Assembly: GCA_025201865.1 (NCBI GenBank)
Contig: MU602969.1
Span: 1 to 22,623 of the forward strand
From: Ramicandelaber brevisporus
Lineage: Eukaryota > Kickxellomycota > Ramicandelaberales > Ramicandelaberaceae
DNA length: 22,623 bases
Direction: 5' to 3'
Made by a program: the position numbers and the translations under genes. Numbering within the stretch: position 1 is the stretch's first letter; each line of letters starts with the position of its first letter. Below are positions 1-9,261 of this stretch, piece after piece. The notes beneath the pieces were generated by a model that was given only the letters and a program-made list of their open reading frames with translations, was not told the DNA's origin and made no database searches.

Positions 1-1264
1 GATGTTGGAGCAGATATTGACGAACATCTTGCATCCAGTTTGGCTTACTTGATCTGGCTGCACCTGGAATAATCTTGAGCTCATCATCTGTCAACAATGC
101 ACGTTCAGACACTGAGAATGTAACTGCGTATGGCTGTGGATACAGAGTTGGTAAGGCTGGTGAAGTTGCTGATGATGTTACTGATGCTGTTGCAGTGGTT
201 GCAGTGGTTGTTGAGGTTGCTGCGGCCGATGTTACTGCAATCGATGTTGAAGGTGGATTGTCACGCAATGGTGTGGCCGATGGAACTCGCTCGATAATGG
301 CCGGCTGAAGTGGCTGAGGAAAAGAGTGCGCAATTGGCGATGGCTGCTGAACGAATGGAACTGCCATCATTGACTGAAACTGCTGCTGCTGATGGTGCTG
401 CTGCTGATGATGATGAAACTGCCTAATCAATGGCTCTGGTGACGGCGCAAGCATAATAGGGCCAGCTCCACTAATCGGAATAATTGGCACGTGCACAACC
501 ACTGGCATTGGCATTTGTACACCGTGGCTCTGGGGAATCATATAGTGTGGTGCCACAAACTGCATTGCCACCGGCTGTTGTTGCTGTTGTTGTTGCTGTT
601 GTTGTTGCTGCAGATGCTGCTGCTGCTGATGCAATGGATACTGATAGTGTGGCTTTGGTTTCTCAATTGCAACTTGAGTCAACACTGCAGCATCAGGCGG
701 CGCAACACGTCTTCCATCCAGTCTAGCCAGATTCCGGTCATAGTCGCCAACTCGCTGCGTGTCAAAGTTTGGCTGGAAGTGCTCACGAATGACCATGTTT
801 TGAACTCCATGGGTGTTGGCATCAATGTTCCCAACTTTGGGAGTGGTTGGCCCAGAATCGTCCATTTCAATCACCATTGGTTCGGCATCTTGATGATGGG
901 ACACAGCGCCAGCGGCAACGAGGGCAGCCTGGGACGGAGGTGGTGGCACAGGTGGTGGCACAGGTGGAGGTGGTGGCAGTGAGGCGATTGGGATAGCTGG
1001 CGTGCCTCCCATGTGAGCCTCGTACCATCTGGCAGGCGTGATTGGTGGTTGCTCCAAGTGGATACGCTTTCGATTCATGATGTCGCCGTCGGCATTGCTG
1101 AACTCGTGGCCAGAGGAGTGTGGAGTGGAGGATTGTGTGAAAAGTGTTTGTTTGCAGCTGTTTTGTGGATTTTGTTGAGTGGCGTCGTTGACTTTTGTGA
1201 TGAGAGAAGTAATGGACGGCAACTGCGCAGTTGGTACGGGGATTGTCGCCATCTCCTCTAACAT
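1..1264 (-). CDS. Unrecognised Gln/Pro/His-rich protein, 5' part only (runs off the left edge)
   Basis: The minus strand is open without a stop from an ATG at 1264 to the window edge, giving 421 codons; a second in-frame ATG lies at 1252 (start MATIPVP). Visible parts in order: a Ser/Thr-rich N-terminus, a basic stretch NRKRIHLEQPP near residue 65, a proline run (PPPPPVPPPVPPPP), a region with DTQRVGDYDRNLARLDGRR, a poly-Gln tract at about residues 210-230 preceded by His/Gln, a His/Gln block, and a Ser/Thr/Ala-rich stretch. The sequence becomes less repetitive near the edge (LLTDDELKIIPG ... KPNWMQDVRQYLLQ), so a folded domain may begin there. I do not recognise a family. The composition is typical of fungal transcription regulators, but that is only a guess. 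The plus-strand Leu-rich frames here are antisense to the Gln codons. It is divergent from the KH gene at 4370. Confidence 0.7.
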   Translation of the reverse strand, partial: MLEEMATIPVPTAQLPSITSLITKVNDATQQNPQNSCKQTLFTQSSTPHSSGHEFSNADGDIMNRKRIHLEQPPITPARWYEAHMGGTPAIPIASLPPPPPVPPPVPPPPSQAALVAAGAVSHHQDAEPMVIEMDDSGPTTPKVGNIDANTHGVQNMVIREHFQPNFDTQRVGDYDRNLARLDGRRVAPPDAAVLTQVAIEKPKPHYQYPLHQQQQHLQQQQQQQQQQQQPVAMQFVAPHYMIPQSHGVQMPMPVVVHVPIIPISGAGPIMLAPSPEPLIRQFHHHQQQHHQQQQFQSMMAVPFVQQPSPIAHSFPQPLQPAIIERVPSATPLRDNPPSTSIAVTSAAATSTTTATTATASVTSSATSPALPTLYPQPYAVTFSVSERALLTDDELKIIPGAARSSKPNWMQDVRQYLLQH

Positions 1265-1448
1265 TGTTTATTGTTCTTGTTTTTGTTATTGTTTTTTGTT
1301 GTTACTCGTTTACACAGTATTGACTTTGACTATGGTTCTTTTTAAAGTTTGGAAAGTGTGCTGCAGTAGTGTGCAAAAGTGTGCGCGTGTACGGGAACTG
1401 ACAAACAATGAAGAGGAACAGAAGTTGGCAATTGAAATGATGGTAGTA

Positions 1449-1561
1449 CAGCGAGAGATAAAGAGAAAGAAATGGGCAGTTAGAGAGAGAGGGAGGGAAG
1501 GAGGAAGAGAGAGTATGTGTGTGTGTATGTATGTATATATGTGTGTGTACGTGTGTGTGTA
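1449..1561. repeat. GA-rich tract followed by an alternating TG/TA tract
   Basis: From 1449 to about 1513 the plus strand is almost purely purine (GAGA, GGGAGGGAAGGAGG). It passes directly into alternating TG/TA (1514-1561, with a TATATA core), which is Z-DNA-prone alternating purine-pyrimidine sequence. Confidence 0.85.
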
Positions 1562-1758
1562 GCGCAGGTCTATCAGAAAGGCTTTTCTGGAATGTACAGG
1601 ACAAGCGCTGAAGAAGTGCGTCGTTGTTGCCGTCGGTACTTTTAATATCCACAAAAAGGATGAACTGGAATGACTCTCTTTGTGATACACACTTGTGTTT
1701 GATGCGCGCACACACACATACACATAGAGGGAAAGTGAATGACACACAGAAACAGAAA

Positions 1759-1820
1759 CAGAGCGAGAGAGAGAGAGTACACGAGAGAGAGAAAGAGAGA
1801 AAGAGAGAAAGAGAGAGAGC
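1759..1820. repeat. GA/GAAA purine microsatellite
   Basis: Imperfect (GA)n with regularly spaced GAAAGAGA units on the plus strand. Its segment 1783-1807 is the exact reverse complement of 2210-2234 in the CT tract downstream. Confidence 0.85.
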
Positions 1821-2209
1821 AAATACAATGTTGAATGCTGGGGTTGGAGAGTGGAGTGGTAGGTGTGCAGTTTTTTTTCTTCCTTTGCTTTGCTTGGCTT
1901 CTGTTTCTGCTTTTGCTTTGTCTTGAGAATACGAAAGTCAGTCCAGAGTATGGATGTAGAAAAGAATGTGACCTACACTGCACTACACTGCATTGCATCG
2001 CTGCGTCCTCACTGGTAGTCTGGAACAGGGATTTCATTCTATTTGGAATCTGAACAAAATACAGCAAAAGCAGAGAGATAGAACGACTGTATCACAGCAA
2101 CAAGCGTGACTGCTGCTTGCTTGCTTGAGCCGCCATCGACCGACTGGCAAAACTACTGTTATTGTTGACATGCGGTGACCCGCGAGCTTGCATCCTATTT
2201 TCCGTGTTA

Positions 2210-2288
2210 CTCTCTTTCTCTCTTTCTCTCTCTCTCTTTCATTCTCTCATTCTTTCATTCTCTCTCTCTTTCATTCTTTTTTGTTTTT
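2210..2288. repeat. CT/CTTT pyrimidine microsatellite
   Basis: Imperfect (CT)n with CTTT and CATT interruptions, ending in a T run. It is the opposite-strand counterpart of the GA tract at 1759-1820. Confidence 0.85.
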
Positions 2289-2388
2289 GCTAAGACGCTT
2301 TCTCGTTTAACCAAACTGACTCACATGTACACAGAGGCCGTTGCCGCTGCCAACTCCACCAAAACATGCGTGTGTTGCAATGAACCAT

Positions 2389-2462
2389 GCTTCTCTCTCT
2401 TCTTTTCTCTCTTCCTTTCTGTCTTCCTTCCTTTCTTTCTGTCTCTGCCTGTCTCTATCTCT
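2389..2462. repeat. Second pyrimidine tract (TCTC, TTCC, TTTC units)
   Basis: A nearly pure C/T run on the plus strand, with mixed tetranucleotide units of T and C, interrupted by single G residues. A shorter GA tract of opposite sense follows at about 2578-2616. Confidence 0.8.
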
Positions 2463-2994
2463 TGAACACACAGTTCCAGCCACATGGCGACAAATTATTC
2501 TCGCAACTGACCTGCGCACGCGGTCACGCTCACACAGCGTCGATCGCTCGCAATTTGGTTTAATAGTCAGTTTTAATAAAAGAGAGACAGAGAGATATTA
2601 TGAGAGAGAGAGAGATTAAGATAGAATGAACGTGCTTAATTAGCCAGTTGTTACATCAGCCCTGCCGAATAGTGTGTAATATTCCCGTAAAAGTGATCTG
2701 CAGCTCTCGGATGTGATCTAACTTTCGCGAACGCATGGTCCAAAACAACAACAGTAACAACAACGACAGCAACAGCAACCAAGTACATACCACAATGGAA
2801 AAAGAATGGCTTTTTTGTGGTGCCACTGTGCTGTACTGTGTTTTGTGAGTTCACATTGTTTCCCCACGCAATGTGTAGTTAGAGCAGCTTTCCTTTCTTC
2901 TTCTAATCTGTCGCATTCCTTCCCCTCCCCTTCCCCAACGAATGAGAATGCTCAACTAGCTGTTCCTGGTTCTGGAAAAGTAGTATACACAGAC

Positions 2995-3060
2995 GACATC
3001 AACATCAACATAAACATCGGCATCTACATTGTAGTTGTAGTTGTAGTTGTAATTGTAATT
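2995..3060. repeat. Compound hexanucleotide repeat
   Basis: Eleven consecutive hexamers in register: GACATC, AACATC, AACATA, AACATC, GGCATC, TACATT, then GTAGTT three times and GTAATT twice. A diverged ACATC-type array therefore changes into a GTAGTT/GTAATT array without losing phase. It encodes Val-Asp or Tyr-Asn repeats on the minus strand, but no gene is supported there. Confidence 0.8.
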
Positions 3061-3631
3061 GACAGTCTTTTTTGTCGTCCTTTTCCATTCTATCTGTCCT
3101 GTTCTGTTCTGTTCTGTTTTGTCCTGGCTCTTTCCTATCAATTTCATTCGGTGTGTGTGAGTGTGAGTGCAATTTCTGCTCTGACTACCAGTTTTGTTTT
3201 TGTTTTTGTTCATCAGCTTTTTTTCCTTTTTATTTTTAGTCCGCATCGTCGTACTTTTTTGCACTCAAGGCAAACCCTTCCAGGCGCTCCTCATTGCAAC
3301 TTGGCCTCGCTCGTCCTTACTCCGGTCCGCCCTTCTTCCTCCTACCCTCCAAACGGCAAGCCCGAGCCCAAGTTTACGTCTCCCCCGTCTGCCTTGTCCT
3401 AATCCCCGGCAAGGCTCATTTCACCGCCCTTTTTTGCTCACATACAAACAGTAACACTCAGTTCCACACATTGCTACAGTGATAGTTTATTTTGGTCATC
3501 GCACTGACGACATCCAGCAAGATTACTCACCAGCAGAAACAGAAGCAGCAACAGTATCATCTTATCTAGGCAACCACTCTACAACAACCAACCAAACCAA
3601 ACCAAACCAAACTAAAGCCAAACTAGCAAAG

Positions 3632-4351
3632 GTATGTTATGTGAATGCACAGCATCTCATCACAGTTTCGTCATTAGCTGATTTGTCTGTCTGTCTTATT
3701 CTTTTTTTTCTCCCACAATCTCCTGTGCCTCGCATGCCGGTCTCTAGTGTCAACACTCCTGAACAACAAAAAGGAAGGTTTGTTTCCCATACAGATGGAA
3801 TTTCAGTGCTTGCGGCGAAGCAGATGAATTGTCTCACGCGTGGAACCAACACAATCCGCTCGTTCCCCACATCATCCACCTGCTGCATCTGCTACAATCA
3901 ATGGCCTGTTCACTCCCTGCAGTCTCACTCAATCAAAAAATACCCTCGTTGGCAGCAGCCTTTCCCTTCCGTTTCCTTTCTTTCTTTCTTTCTTGCATTT
4001 TTGGGGAGTGCTGTCCAAGCTCACCTCACTCACCTCACCTCACCCACTCACTCACTCGTTTCACCTCACAACCTCACCTCACCTCGCCACCACCTTCCTC
4101 TTTCCTCCATTCTCCATCCTCGCCCTCTCTGCCTCTATCTGCACAGTGTTATTATACCATTTTCCTTTTTCTTTTGTTGTTATCACTCTTTGTGTTCCGT
4201 GTCCCTAATCTCACCCCCTCCTGCTCCTCGTAATACCGCAGTCAGAGGCTGACCTGATTCTTCTTGCTCTATCTTTTTGTTTGCTTGTCTGCTTGTCTGC
4301 CTGTTTACTTGCTTCTTTCACGACGACATTTTGCCCGCGTCTATCCAACAG
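3632..4351 (+). other. Probable 5'-leader intron (or introns) of the KH gene
   Basis: A consensus donor (AAAG|GTATGT) lies at 3632, and a good acceptor (ATCCAACAG|) ends at 4351, 18 bases before the KH start codon, behind a long pyrimidine-rich stretch with a CTGAC branch-like site near 4249. That gives a 720-base leader intron. A shorter alternative ends at the CTCTAG acceptor at 3747 (116 bases), which would leave more leader exon sequence between. Splicing is inferred from motifs only. Confidence 0.5.
4018..4087. repeat. CTCAC-type pentanucleotide array
   Basis: Repeated CTCAC/CTCACC units with CACT interruptions, about 70 bases, inside the predicted leader intron of the KH gene. On the sense strand it is C/U-rich with regularly spaced CACC. 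Confidence 0.8.
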
Positions 4352-4369
4352 CTCCTATTCTGAATCGAG

Positions 4370-6289
4370 ATGACATCTGAACTCGCCACTGCCCTTGAGA
4401 AGGTCTCCGTCGACGAAGTCCCAGCTGTCGCCCCTGCCGTGACTGCCGTGGCGCAAGAAGCTGCCGCCGCCACTCGTCCATCCCCGCGCATCACCTTTGC
4501 CGATGCTCCAACCACCATCCTTCCCCGTGAAGACGACTTCCCATCCTCCCCAGCCCACGGCTACCTTGGTCCAGACAACCACAATGGCGAACTCCAGGTT
4601 ACTCTGCGCATCCTCATCTCGACCAAAGAAGCCGGTGTGATCATTGGCAAGGAGGGCAAGCAGGTGGCCGACATTCGCTCTGCTGCCAGTGTTCGTGCCG
4701 GTGTCTCCAAGGCTGTCCCAAACATCAACGACCGCATCTTTACGGTGACTGGTCCCATTGAGAATGTCGCTCATGCCTACGCCTTTGTGGCCCAGGCTCT
4801 GATTGACAACCCAATCACCTCGTCTCCTCCTCTTCTGCATGCCTACGCTCAGCACCACCCAATTACCACCGCTTCTCTCCGCTTGCTTGTTGCTCACAAC
4901 CTCATGGGCACCATCATTGGCAAGGGCGGCGCCAAAATTAAGCAGATCCAGGACATGTCTGGCGCTCGCGTCATTGCCACCAAGGAGATGCTTCCACAGA
5001 GTACCGAGCGCATCATTGAGATCCACGGCACATCTGACTGCGTGAGCAAGGCTGTCGAGGAAGTCGCCAAGTGCATTGTCGAGGACTACGAGCGCGGCAT
5101 TGGCACTGTCATGTATAACCCGAACGGCCGTATCCCACTCGTTTCGATGAACATGAACCCATACGTCTCTGGATTCCGCCCAGCTCATCTCGAGCAGCAG
5201 CAGCAGAACCAGCAGAACCAGATTTATCCGCAGAAGCAGAACAGCAGCAGCACCCACGTTGACTCTGGCAACCCGAGCCCAATCACCCACCCAGCATCGC
5301 TCTCGTCGTCTGCCCTCGGCAGCACCTCGAGCGCAGCTGGTGCAGCCAACAACAACTCTGCTCCATCCATCAGCGCCTCTGTTGGCCATCGTCGTGCCTA
5401 CTCGCTCTCCCACCAGAAGATGCTCGCTGAGATGGCTCGTCGCAACGAGTCGACCGATTCGTTGAACGGTGGCAGTCACGCTCATCCACTCCCATCGTCG
5501 TCCACCTCCGCCCTGCACACCACCCTTGCCGGTGTCCGTCCATCTGTGCACTTTGGCAGCGATGTCAAGCCAGCCGGCACTCCACCAACCACCCTCCGCC
5601 ACCCAACCGATGCTGTTGCCAACTCCCACAGCCGCACCCGCTCGCTCTCAACCACCCTGGCTTCGTCGCCATACGGCAACGTTGTTGGTGCCATGAATGC
5701 CTCTAGCAGTGCTCTTGGTGGCGTCCCATCTCCGGCCGTTGCTACCCTTTCCGGCCACCACGGTAGCCACTCTCGCTCTGCTTCGCGCACCATTAGCGGC
5801 GGCTCTGCTCTGGCTGGTCTTCCGATCCCACCTGCCCTGCCAAGCGCCGCCACTCTTCAGATTCCACCGCTTACCCAAGCCACCCTCCCACCATCCGCCA
5901 TTGCTGCCGCTGCCTCGATGACTGCCTTTGCTCAGCCGCCTGTCACCGAGATCCGCACTCAAGAAATCTCGATTCCAGGCGACATGGTTGGCTGCATCAT
6001 TGGCAAGGGTGGTCAGCGCATTGCCGAGATCCGTCGCCAGTCTGGCGCTCGCATTACCATTGCCCGCCTGGCTAACGACGAGAAGGGTGAGCGTCTCTTT
6101 ACTATCCAGGGCTCGCCAGAGTCGAATGAGCGCGCCTTGTTCCTCCTGTACAACCAGCTGGACATTGAGCGCACCCGTCGTCTGCAGCATGCTGCTCAGC
6201 AAGCCGCTGCTCAAGCCCAGGGTGCTCCTGGCCTTGCTCCTGCTGCTGTTGTCACTGACGCTGACGGCGCTGCCTCCGCTGATGCCTAA
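4370..6289 (+). CDS. Three-KH-domain RNA-binding protein (PCBP/hnRNP K-like; Rnc1/Hek2/Pbp2 type)
   Basis: A 639-residue protein with three type-I KH domains. KH1 spans about residues 76-146 (VIIGKEGKQ, GxxG loop at 93-96), KH2 about 166-238 (TIIGKGGAKI, loop 184-187), and KH3 about 527-600 (CIIGKGGQRI, loop 545-548). Two adjacent KH domains, a long linker and a C-terminal third KH match the PCBP/hnRNP K, Rnc1 and Hek2 family, which bind C/U-rich single-stranded RNA and control mRNA stability, localisation and translation. The linker (about 240-525) is Ser/Ala/Pro-rich with Gln/Asn patches, likely disordered, and carries RxxS-like sites such as HRRAYSLS and HSRTRSLS that could be kinase targets. 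The C-terminus is Ala/Gln-rich. The start is the first ATG after the predicted leader intron. Codons are strongly C-ending, suggesting high expression. The family is secure; the exact orthologue is not. Confidence 0.93.
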   Translation: MTSELATALEKVSVDEVPAVAPAVTAVAQEAAAATRPSPRITFADAPTTILPREDDFPSSPAHGYLGPDNHNGELQVTLRILISTKEAGVIIGKEGKQVADIRSAASVRAGVSKAVPNINDRIFTVTGPIENVAHAYAFVAQALIDNPITSSPPLLHAYAQHHPITTASLRLLVAHNLMGTIIGKGGAKIKQIQDMSGARVIATKEMLPQSTERIIEIHGTSDCVSKAVEEVAKCIVEDYERGIGTVMYNPNGRIPLVSMNMNPYVSGFRPAHLEQQQQNQQNQIYPQKQNSSSTHVDSGNPSPITHPASLSSSALGSTSSAAGAANNNSAPSISASVGHRRAYSLSHQKMLAEMARRNESTDSLNGGSHAHPLPSSSTSALHTTLAGVRPSVHFGSDVKPAGTPPTTLRHPTDAVANSHSRTRSLSTTLASSPYGNVVGAMNASSSALGGVPSPAVATLSGHHGSHSRSASRTISGGSALAGLPIPPALPSAATLQIPPLTQATLPPSAIAAAASMTAFAQPPVTEIRTQEISIPGDMVGCIIGKGGQRIAEIRRQSGARITIARLANDEKGERLFTIQGSPESNERALFLLYNQLDIERTRRLQHAAQQAAAQAQGAPGLAPAAVVTDADGAASADA

Positions 6290-6612
6290 AGTATATTTTG
6301 GGGGAATTGAAACTTTTACTTGAGCTCATTTGCCTTTTCACTCTTTTCTCTCTCGTTAACTTGGAATTTTATTATCAGTCGCCGTTTATAACTTTATTAT
6401 TACTATTATTTTTTGTTTGAAGAACGATCTACGTGTTAGTAAACTCATTCCAAAGTTTAAAGATCGCATATCTGAATCTGGAAACTCATTCCAAAGTTTA
6501 CTTTCTCTTGGTGGAAATTGGTCACACTGACACAATCTCCACTGCTTATTCTAAGACGATGGTTAAAGCGATTACAAAGGATTGTGGTAAATGATTAAGA
6601 TGTGGATATTGA
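6290..6612. other. Convergent 3' region between the KH and ASH2 genes
   Basis: It holds the 3' ends of both genes. It is AT-rich after the KH stop, with T-rich stretches at 6330-6420, and no canonical AATAAA follows the KH gene. The notable content is a duplicated 19-nt element, listed separately. Confidence 0.7.
6441..6500. repeat. Duplicated 19-nt hairpin-forming element
   Basis: The sequence AAACTCATTCCAAAGTTTA occurs exactly at 6441-6459 and at 6482-6500. Each copy has self-complementary ends (AAACT/AGTTT, extended to TAAACT/AGTTTA in the first copy) around an eight-base loop. The first copy is also enclosed by CGATCT (6425-6430) and AGATCG (6461-6466), giving an outer stem. Because the arms are self-complementary, a hairpin could form in transcripts of either strand. 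Confidence 0.75.
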
Positions 6613-9261
6613 TTACATACGAAGAGATAATTCATCTCTCATTGGCAGCTCCGGCGTTGATACCGAGGTAGTGCTAGTTGCTGCTGCTGCCGACATTGCC
6701 GTCCCCGTCGTTGCCGGTACCGAAGCCACTGTTGATGTCAATGGATGTGTGCTTTGTTGCTGTGGGGGTGCGCTGAGATGAGCAGCATGGTTCATGCTCA
6801 ATGGACTCGTTACGGTCATGGGCTGCAGCAGCACTGGTGCATACGCTGGTTGCTGCATCGGGGCTGCCGTATTGCTGCGAACGGGAGAAATGCCGGTGAA
6901 TGGTTCCTGTGGCTGCTGCTGTTTATGAGTAAAGTTCACTGAAGCTGGTTTTGTAGGAGAAGTATTGTGATCGAACGCAGCAGATGCTTGAATTGGAGGT
7001 GCGCTATGAGTAGTTGGCGACGGAGGAGGGGTGGGTTGCTCTTGCAAGTCAGGCAGAGCAGGGAAATCAATAGCTGGATCATCAATGTCAGCCATGTTTT
7101 GCAGCATTGAGATAGCCTTGTACTCGCATTCAACTTGAGGCATGTGTTTGAATACTGGCCCAAAATTGGCCTTGATGACACCTTCTTGATAGATGGAGAT
7201 GGCTGGATAGTACTTGCCCAGGTAGAGATCAGTCAACAAAACGCCAGAATCCTTGCCATCGACAAAGAACCGCATCCAACTGCCATTGGCTACGTGTAGA
7301 GCAGGCACACGCTGCTTGTACTCATTGATCAGCGACGCTGGCATCTCGGCTGGACCTGGCTGTTCAATCACATCGTACTCTTTGGTGTAATCATTGCGAC
7401 GCTGCTTGATGACTCGGCGCTGCTCAGGATTTAGCGGTGGGATGTGAATCATAATGCCCAGTGTTTGCCCAGGCTTGCACGCCAATCCATTGCCACGCTT
7501 GATGCCATAGTGGAACGCAGTGCCAGGATTCAAGCGGTACGAATAGCCAAAGTAATCACAGCCTACGGGTCCCTGCTGAGAACCTGAGATCATCGAGAAT
7601 CCAATGCGTGACATGGCAGCTGGGTTGTCACATTGCATAACATCGCACTCGTAATACCAAGTACCTTCACTGACGCCATGAGTGGCCTTGATGGATCGAT
7701 AGCCACCAGAGTTTGAGACTGTCAGCTTGTCTGGACAAATCTTCATCTCGCCATCAGTAACCAGCCACTGGTGATACACAAACCGAACTCGACCATTCTC
7801 ATTGCGTGGATCTGGAAACATTGGAGTCACCCACTGGCTGCGTTCGCTCTGAACAGCTTTCTCCGCCGCTTTCTGCTTGCCATTCTTATTACGGCCACTA
7901 TTATACTCGACTTCATCGTCACTATTGGCAAATCCGTCATCATCCTCATCGCCATCGTCGTCATCATCGTCATCAAAAAAGAACTTTCGGCTCCTGCGCT
8001 TTGATGACTGCTTTTTGCGGGAAGAAGATGTTGCTGTTGATGCTGCTGCTGCTGCGCTGCTTGATTTACGACTCTTCTTCTTTGCATGAGTCTCGCCTCT
8101 CGCATATTCTTCGTCGCTGGAATCCGACGCCAAATTGAGTGAATCACGATGAGACGCAGTCTGTCGCACTTTGGCACGTTTAATGACTGGCATTGGAACT
8201 GAACCATCATTAGTTGTTGCCAAAACTGCCTCCAGTCCAGAGCTGACCATTACACCAGCTGCTGATGACAAGTCGTTTGTTCGAGTAACTTTGCGTTTTA
8301 CAGTCACACTAGATGCAACCATTGAACCTTCTGCAGGAATGTCGTCTATAGTTCCAGCTCCAGTTGCAGATGCAGATGCGGATACAGCGGCGGCATTTGA
8401 TTTGACACGCTGTGCCTTGACTGTCTTTACTGTACCACGTCGAGCTGCTGCAGAATCATCATATGATGCAGGAGTACGCTCCGGCATAGTCAATGCATAC
8501 GTTCCCATCAAATCATAATTAGACTTTCCAGATTGATATCGAGCATCACCTTTGCCTGACTTTGGCACATTCGCAGTCTGACCCTGCTGCTGCTTTAACA
8601 ATGAACCTGGAGTTACTGCCGAGTTTGTAGATAGAGCACTCGACAAGCTGTTGATCCAAGTGTTTGGAGGTTCCTTTTCCGGCCAAAAGTACACCCATTG
8701 AAACCGCAGTAATTCTCCAACATCGCCTCTATAGTGATAATACCGTCGGTTGTCGCCCTTTAATATACCCAAATGCTTGTTTGCCAATTCACATGTTAGT
8801 ACTGAAACCCACGCTTTGCCAGGACGCTCCCCAGCCACTGTTGACATGTACGGCTCAAAGTACATGTATCGAGTTTCATCTCGCTCTTCGGCTGGAAGCT
8901 CAGAGTCAGCCAAACTGCGAGTTTCTGCGGCTGTGATGCCCTCTGTGCGATGGTTCAATGCCATGAGAAGAATGTGGGCAACGTCAATCCAGCCCGTGCT
9001 GAGACGCTGGAGCTGTTCTTCTGGCAGGCCGTGGCCATGAGCGCAGTGTCGACACACAAAGTTGAAGTATTCGTCGCCAGGCAAGATGTATGGCTGACGG
9101 CCCGACTTGACGGTGTCCAAACAATCGGTGTGGTAGCGGATGCGGCACTGGTTGCACTCCAGAGTAATCTGGCGTACAGCTGGATCGCTGCCATCAGCAC
9201 CGCAGTAACAGAGTCTGGTTGGATCTACCTCTGTTTCTTGTTGTTGTTGCTGTTGTTGCAT
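6613..9261 (-). CDS. ASH2: ASH2/Bre2 subunit of the COMPASS (Set1) H3K4 methyltransferase
   Basis: An 882-residue nuclear protein. It opens with Met and seven Gln, then an atypical PHD zinc finger (C18, C20, C36, C39, H44, C47, C70, C73), followed by the winged-helix region seen in ASH2L (about 83-198; KAWVSVLTCELANKH, FQWVYFWPEKEPP). A basic nuclear-localisation-like stretch (about 394-426) precedes an Asp/Glu run (427-443). The SPRY domain (about 478-705) has the ASH2-type long insertion; diagnostic pieces include GTWYYECDV, RIGFSM and GCDYFGYSYR. FKHMP after it resembles the start of the Dpy30/Sdc1-binding motif, and a Pro/Gln-rich tail follows. In COMPASS, ASH2 pairs with RBBP5/Swd1 to stimulate Set1 methylation of H3K4. 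The frame stays open upstream to 9462, but that end starts at TTG and looks like spliced leader, so the ATG at 9261 was chosen. PHD, winged helix and SPRY together resemble animal ASH2L more than yeast Bre2. Confidence 0.93.
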   Translation of the reverse strand: MQQQQQQQETEVDPTRLCYCGADGSDPAVRQITLECNQCRIRYHTDCLDTVKSGRQPYILPGDEYFNFVCRHCAHGHGLPEEQLQRLSTGWIDVAHILLMALNHRTEGITAAETRSLADSELPAEERDETRYMYFEPYMSTVAGERPGKAWVSVLTCELANKHLGILKGDNRRYYHYRGDVGELLRFQWVYFWPEKEPPNTWINSLSSALSTNSAVTPGSLLKQQQGQTANVPKSGKGDARYQSGKSNYDLMGTYALTMPERTPASYDDSAAARRGTVKTVKAQRVKSNAAAVSASASATGAGTIDDIPAEGSMVASSVTVKRKVTRTNDLSSAAGVMVSSGLEAVLATTNDGSVPMPVIKRAKVRQTASHRDSLNLASDSSDEEYARGETHAKKKSRKSSSAAAAASTATSSSRKKQSSKRRSRKFFFDDDDDDDGDEDDDGFANSDDEVEYNSGRNKNGKQKAAEKAVQSERSQWVTPMFPDPRNENGRVRFVYHQWLVTDGEMKICPDKLTVSNSGGYRSIKATHGVSEGTWYYECDVMQCDNPAAMSRIGFSMISGSQQGPVGCDYFGYSYRLNPGTAFHYGIKRGNGLACKPGQTLGIMIHIPPLNPEQRRVIKQRRNDYTKEYDVIEQPGPAEMPASLINEYKQRVPALHVANGSWMRFFVDGKDSGVLLTDLYLGKYYPAISIYQEGVIKANFGPVFKHMPQVECEYKAISMLQNMADIDDPAIDFPALPDLQEQPTPPPSPTTHSAPPIQASAAFDHNTSPTKPASVNFTHKQQQPQEPFTGISPVRSNTAAPMQQPAYAPVLLQPMTVTSPLSMNHAAHLSAPPQQQSTHPLTSTVASVPATTGTAMSAAAATSTTSVSTPELPMRDELSLRM

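Larger units (their letters stand above)
1265..4369. other. 3.1-kb divergent intergenic region with both promoters and leaders
   Basis: No convincing coding exon was found. The frames here are short, mutually overlapping and made of simple repeats (Leu/Ser, Arg/Glu, Val runs). The left part (1265 to about 2640) should carry the leader and promoter of the minus-strand gene. The right part (from about 3300) is strongly pyrimidine-rich on the plus strand and should be the promoter and leader of the KH gene. The main repeats are listed separately. How the space is divided between the two promoters cannot be told from sequence. Confidence 0.6.

Noticed and set aside
491..982. Plus-strand frame with a long Leu run (163 codons)
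   Set aside because: It is antisense to the CAG/CAA codons of the minus-strand gene; Leu/Val runs are the mirror of poly-Gln.
1302..2067. Several minus-strand frames of 140-170 codons
   Set aside because: They are made of Ser/Leu and Thr/His repeats from GA and GT microsatellites, overlap one another in different frames and show no domain.
2806..3482. Plus-strand frames before the KH gene
   Set aside because: Composed of Ser/Phe/Leu and Val repeats from pyrimidine-rich and hexamer sequence, in overlapping frames, with no recognisable domain.
4355..5629. 424-codon minus-strand frame
   Set aside because: It lies antisense to the KH gene. The strong third-position C bias removes stops from the opposite strand; the KH frame has clear domains.
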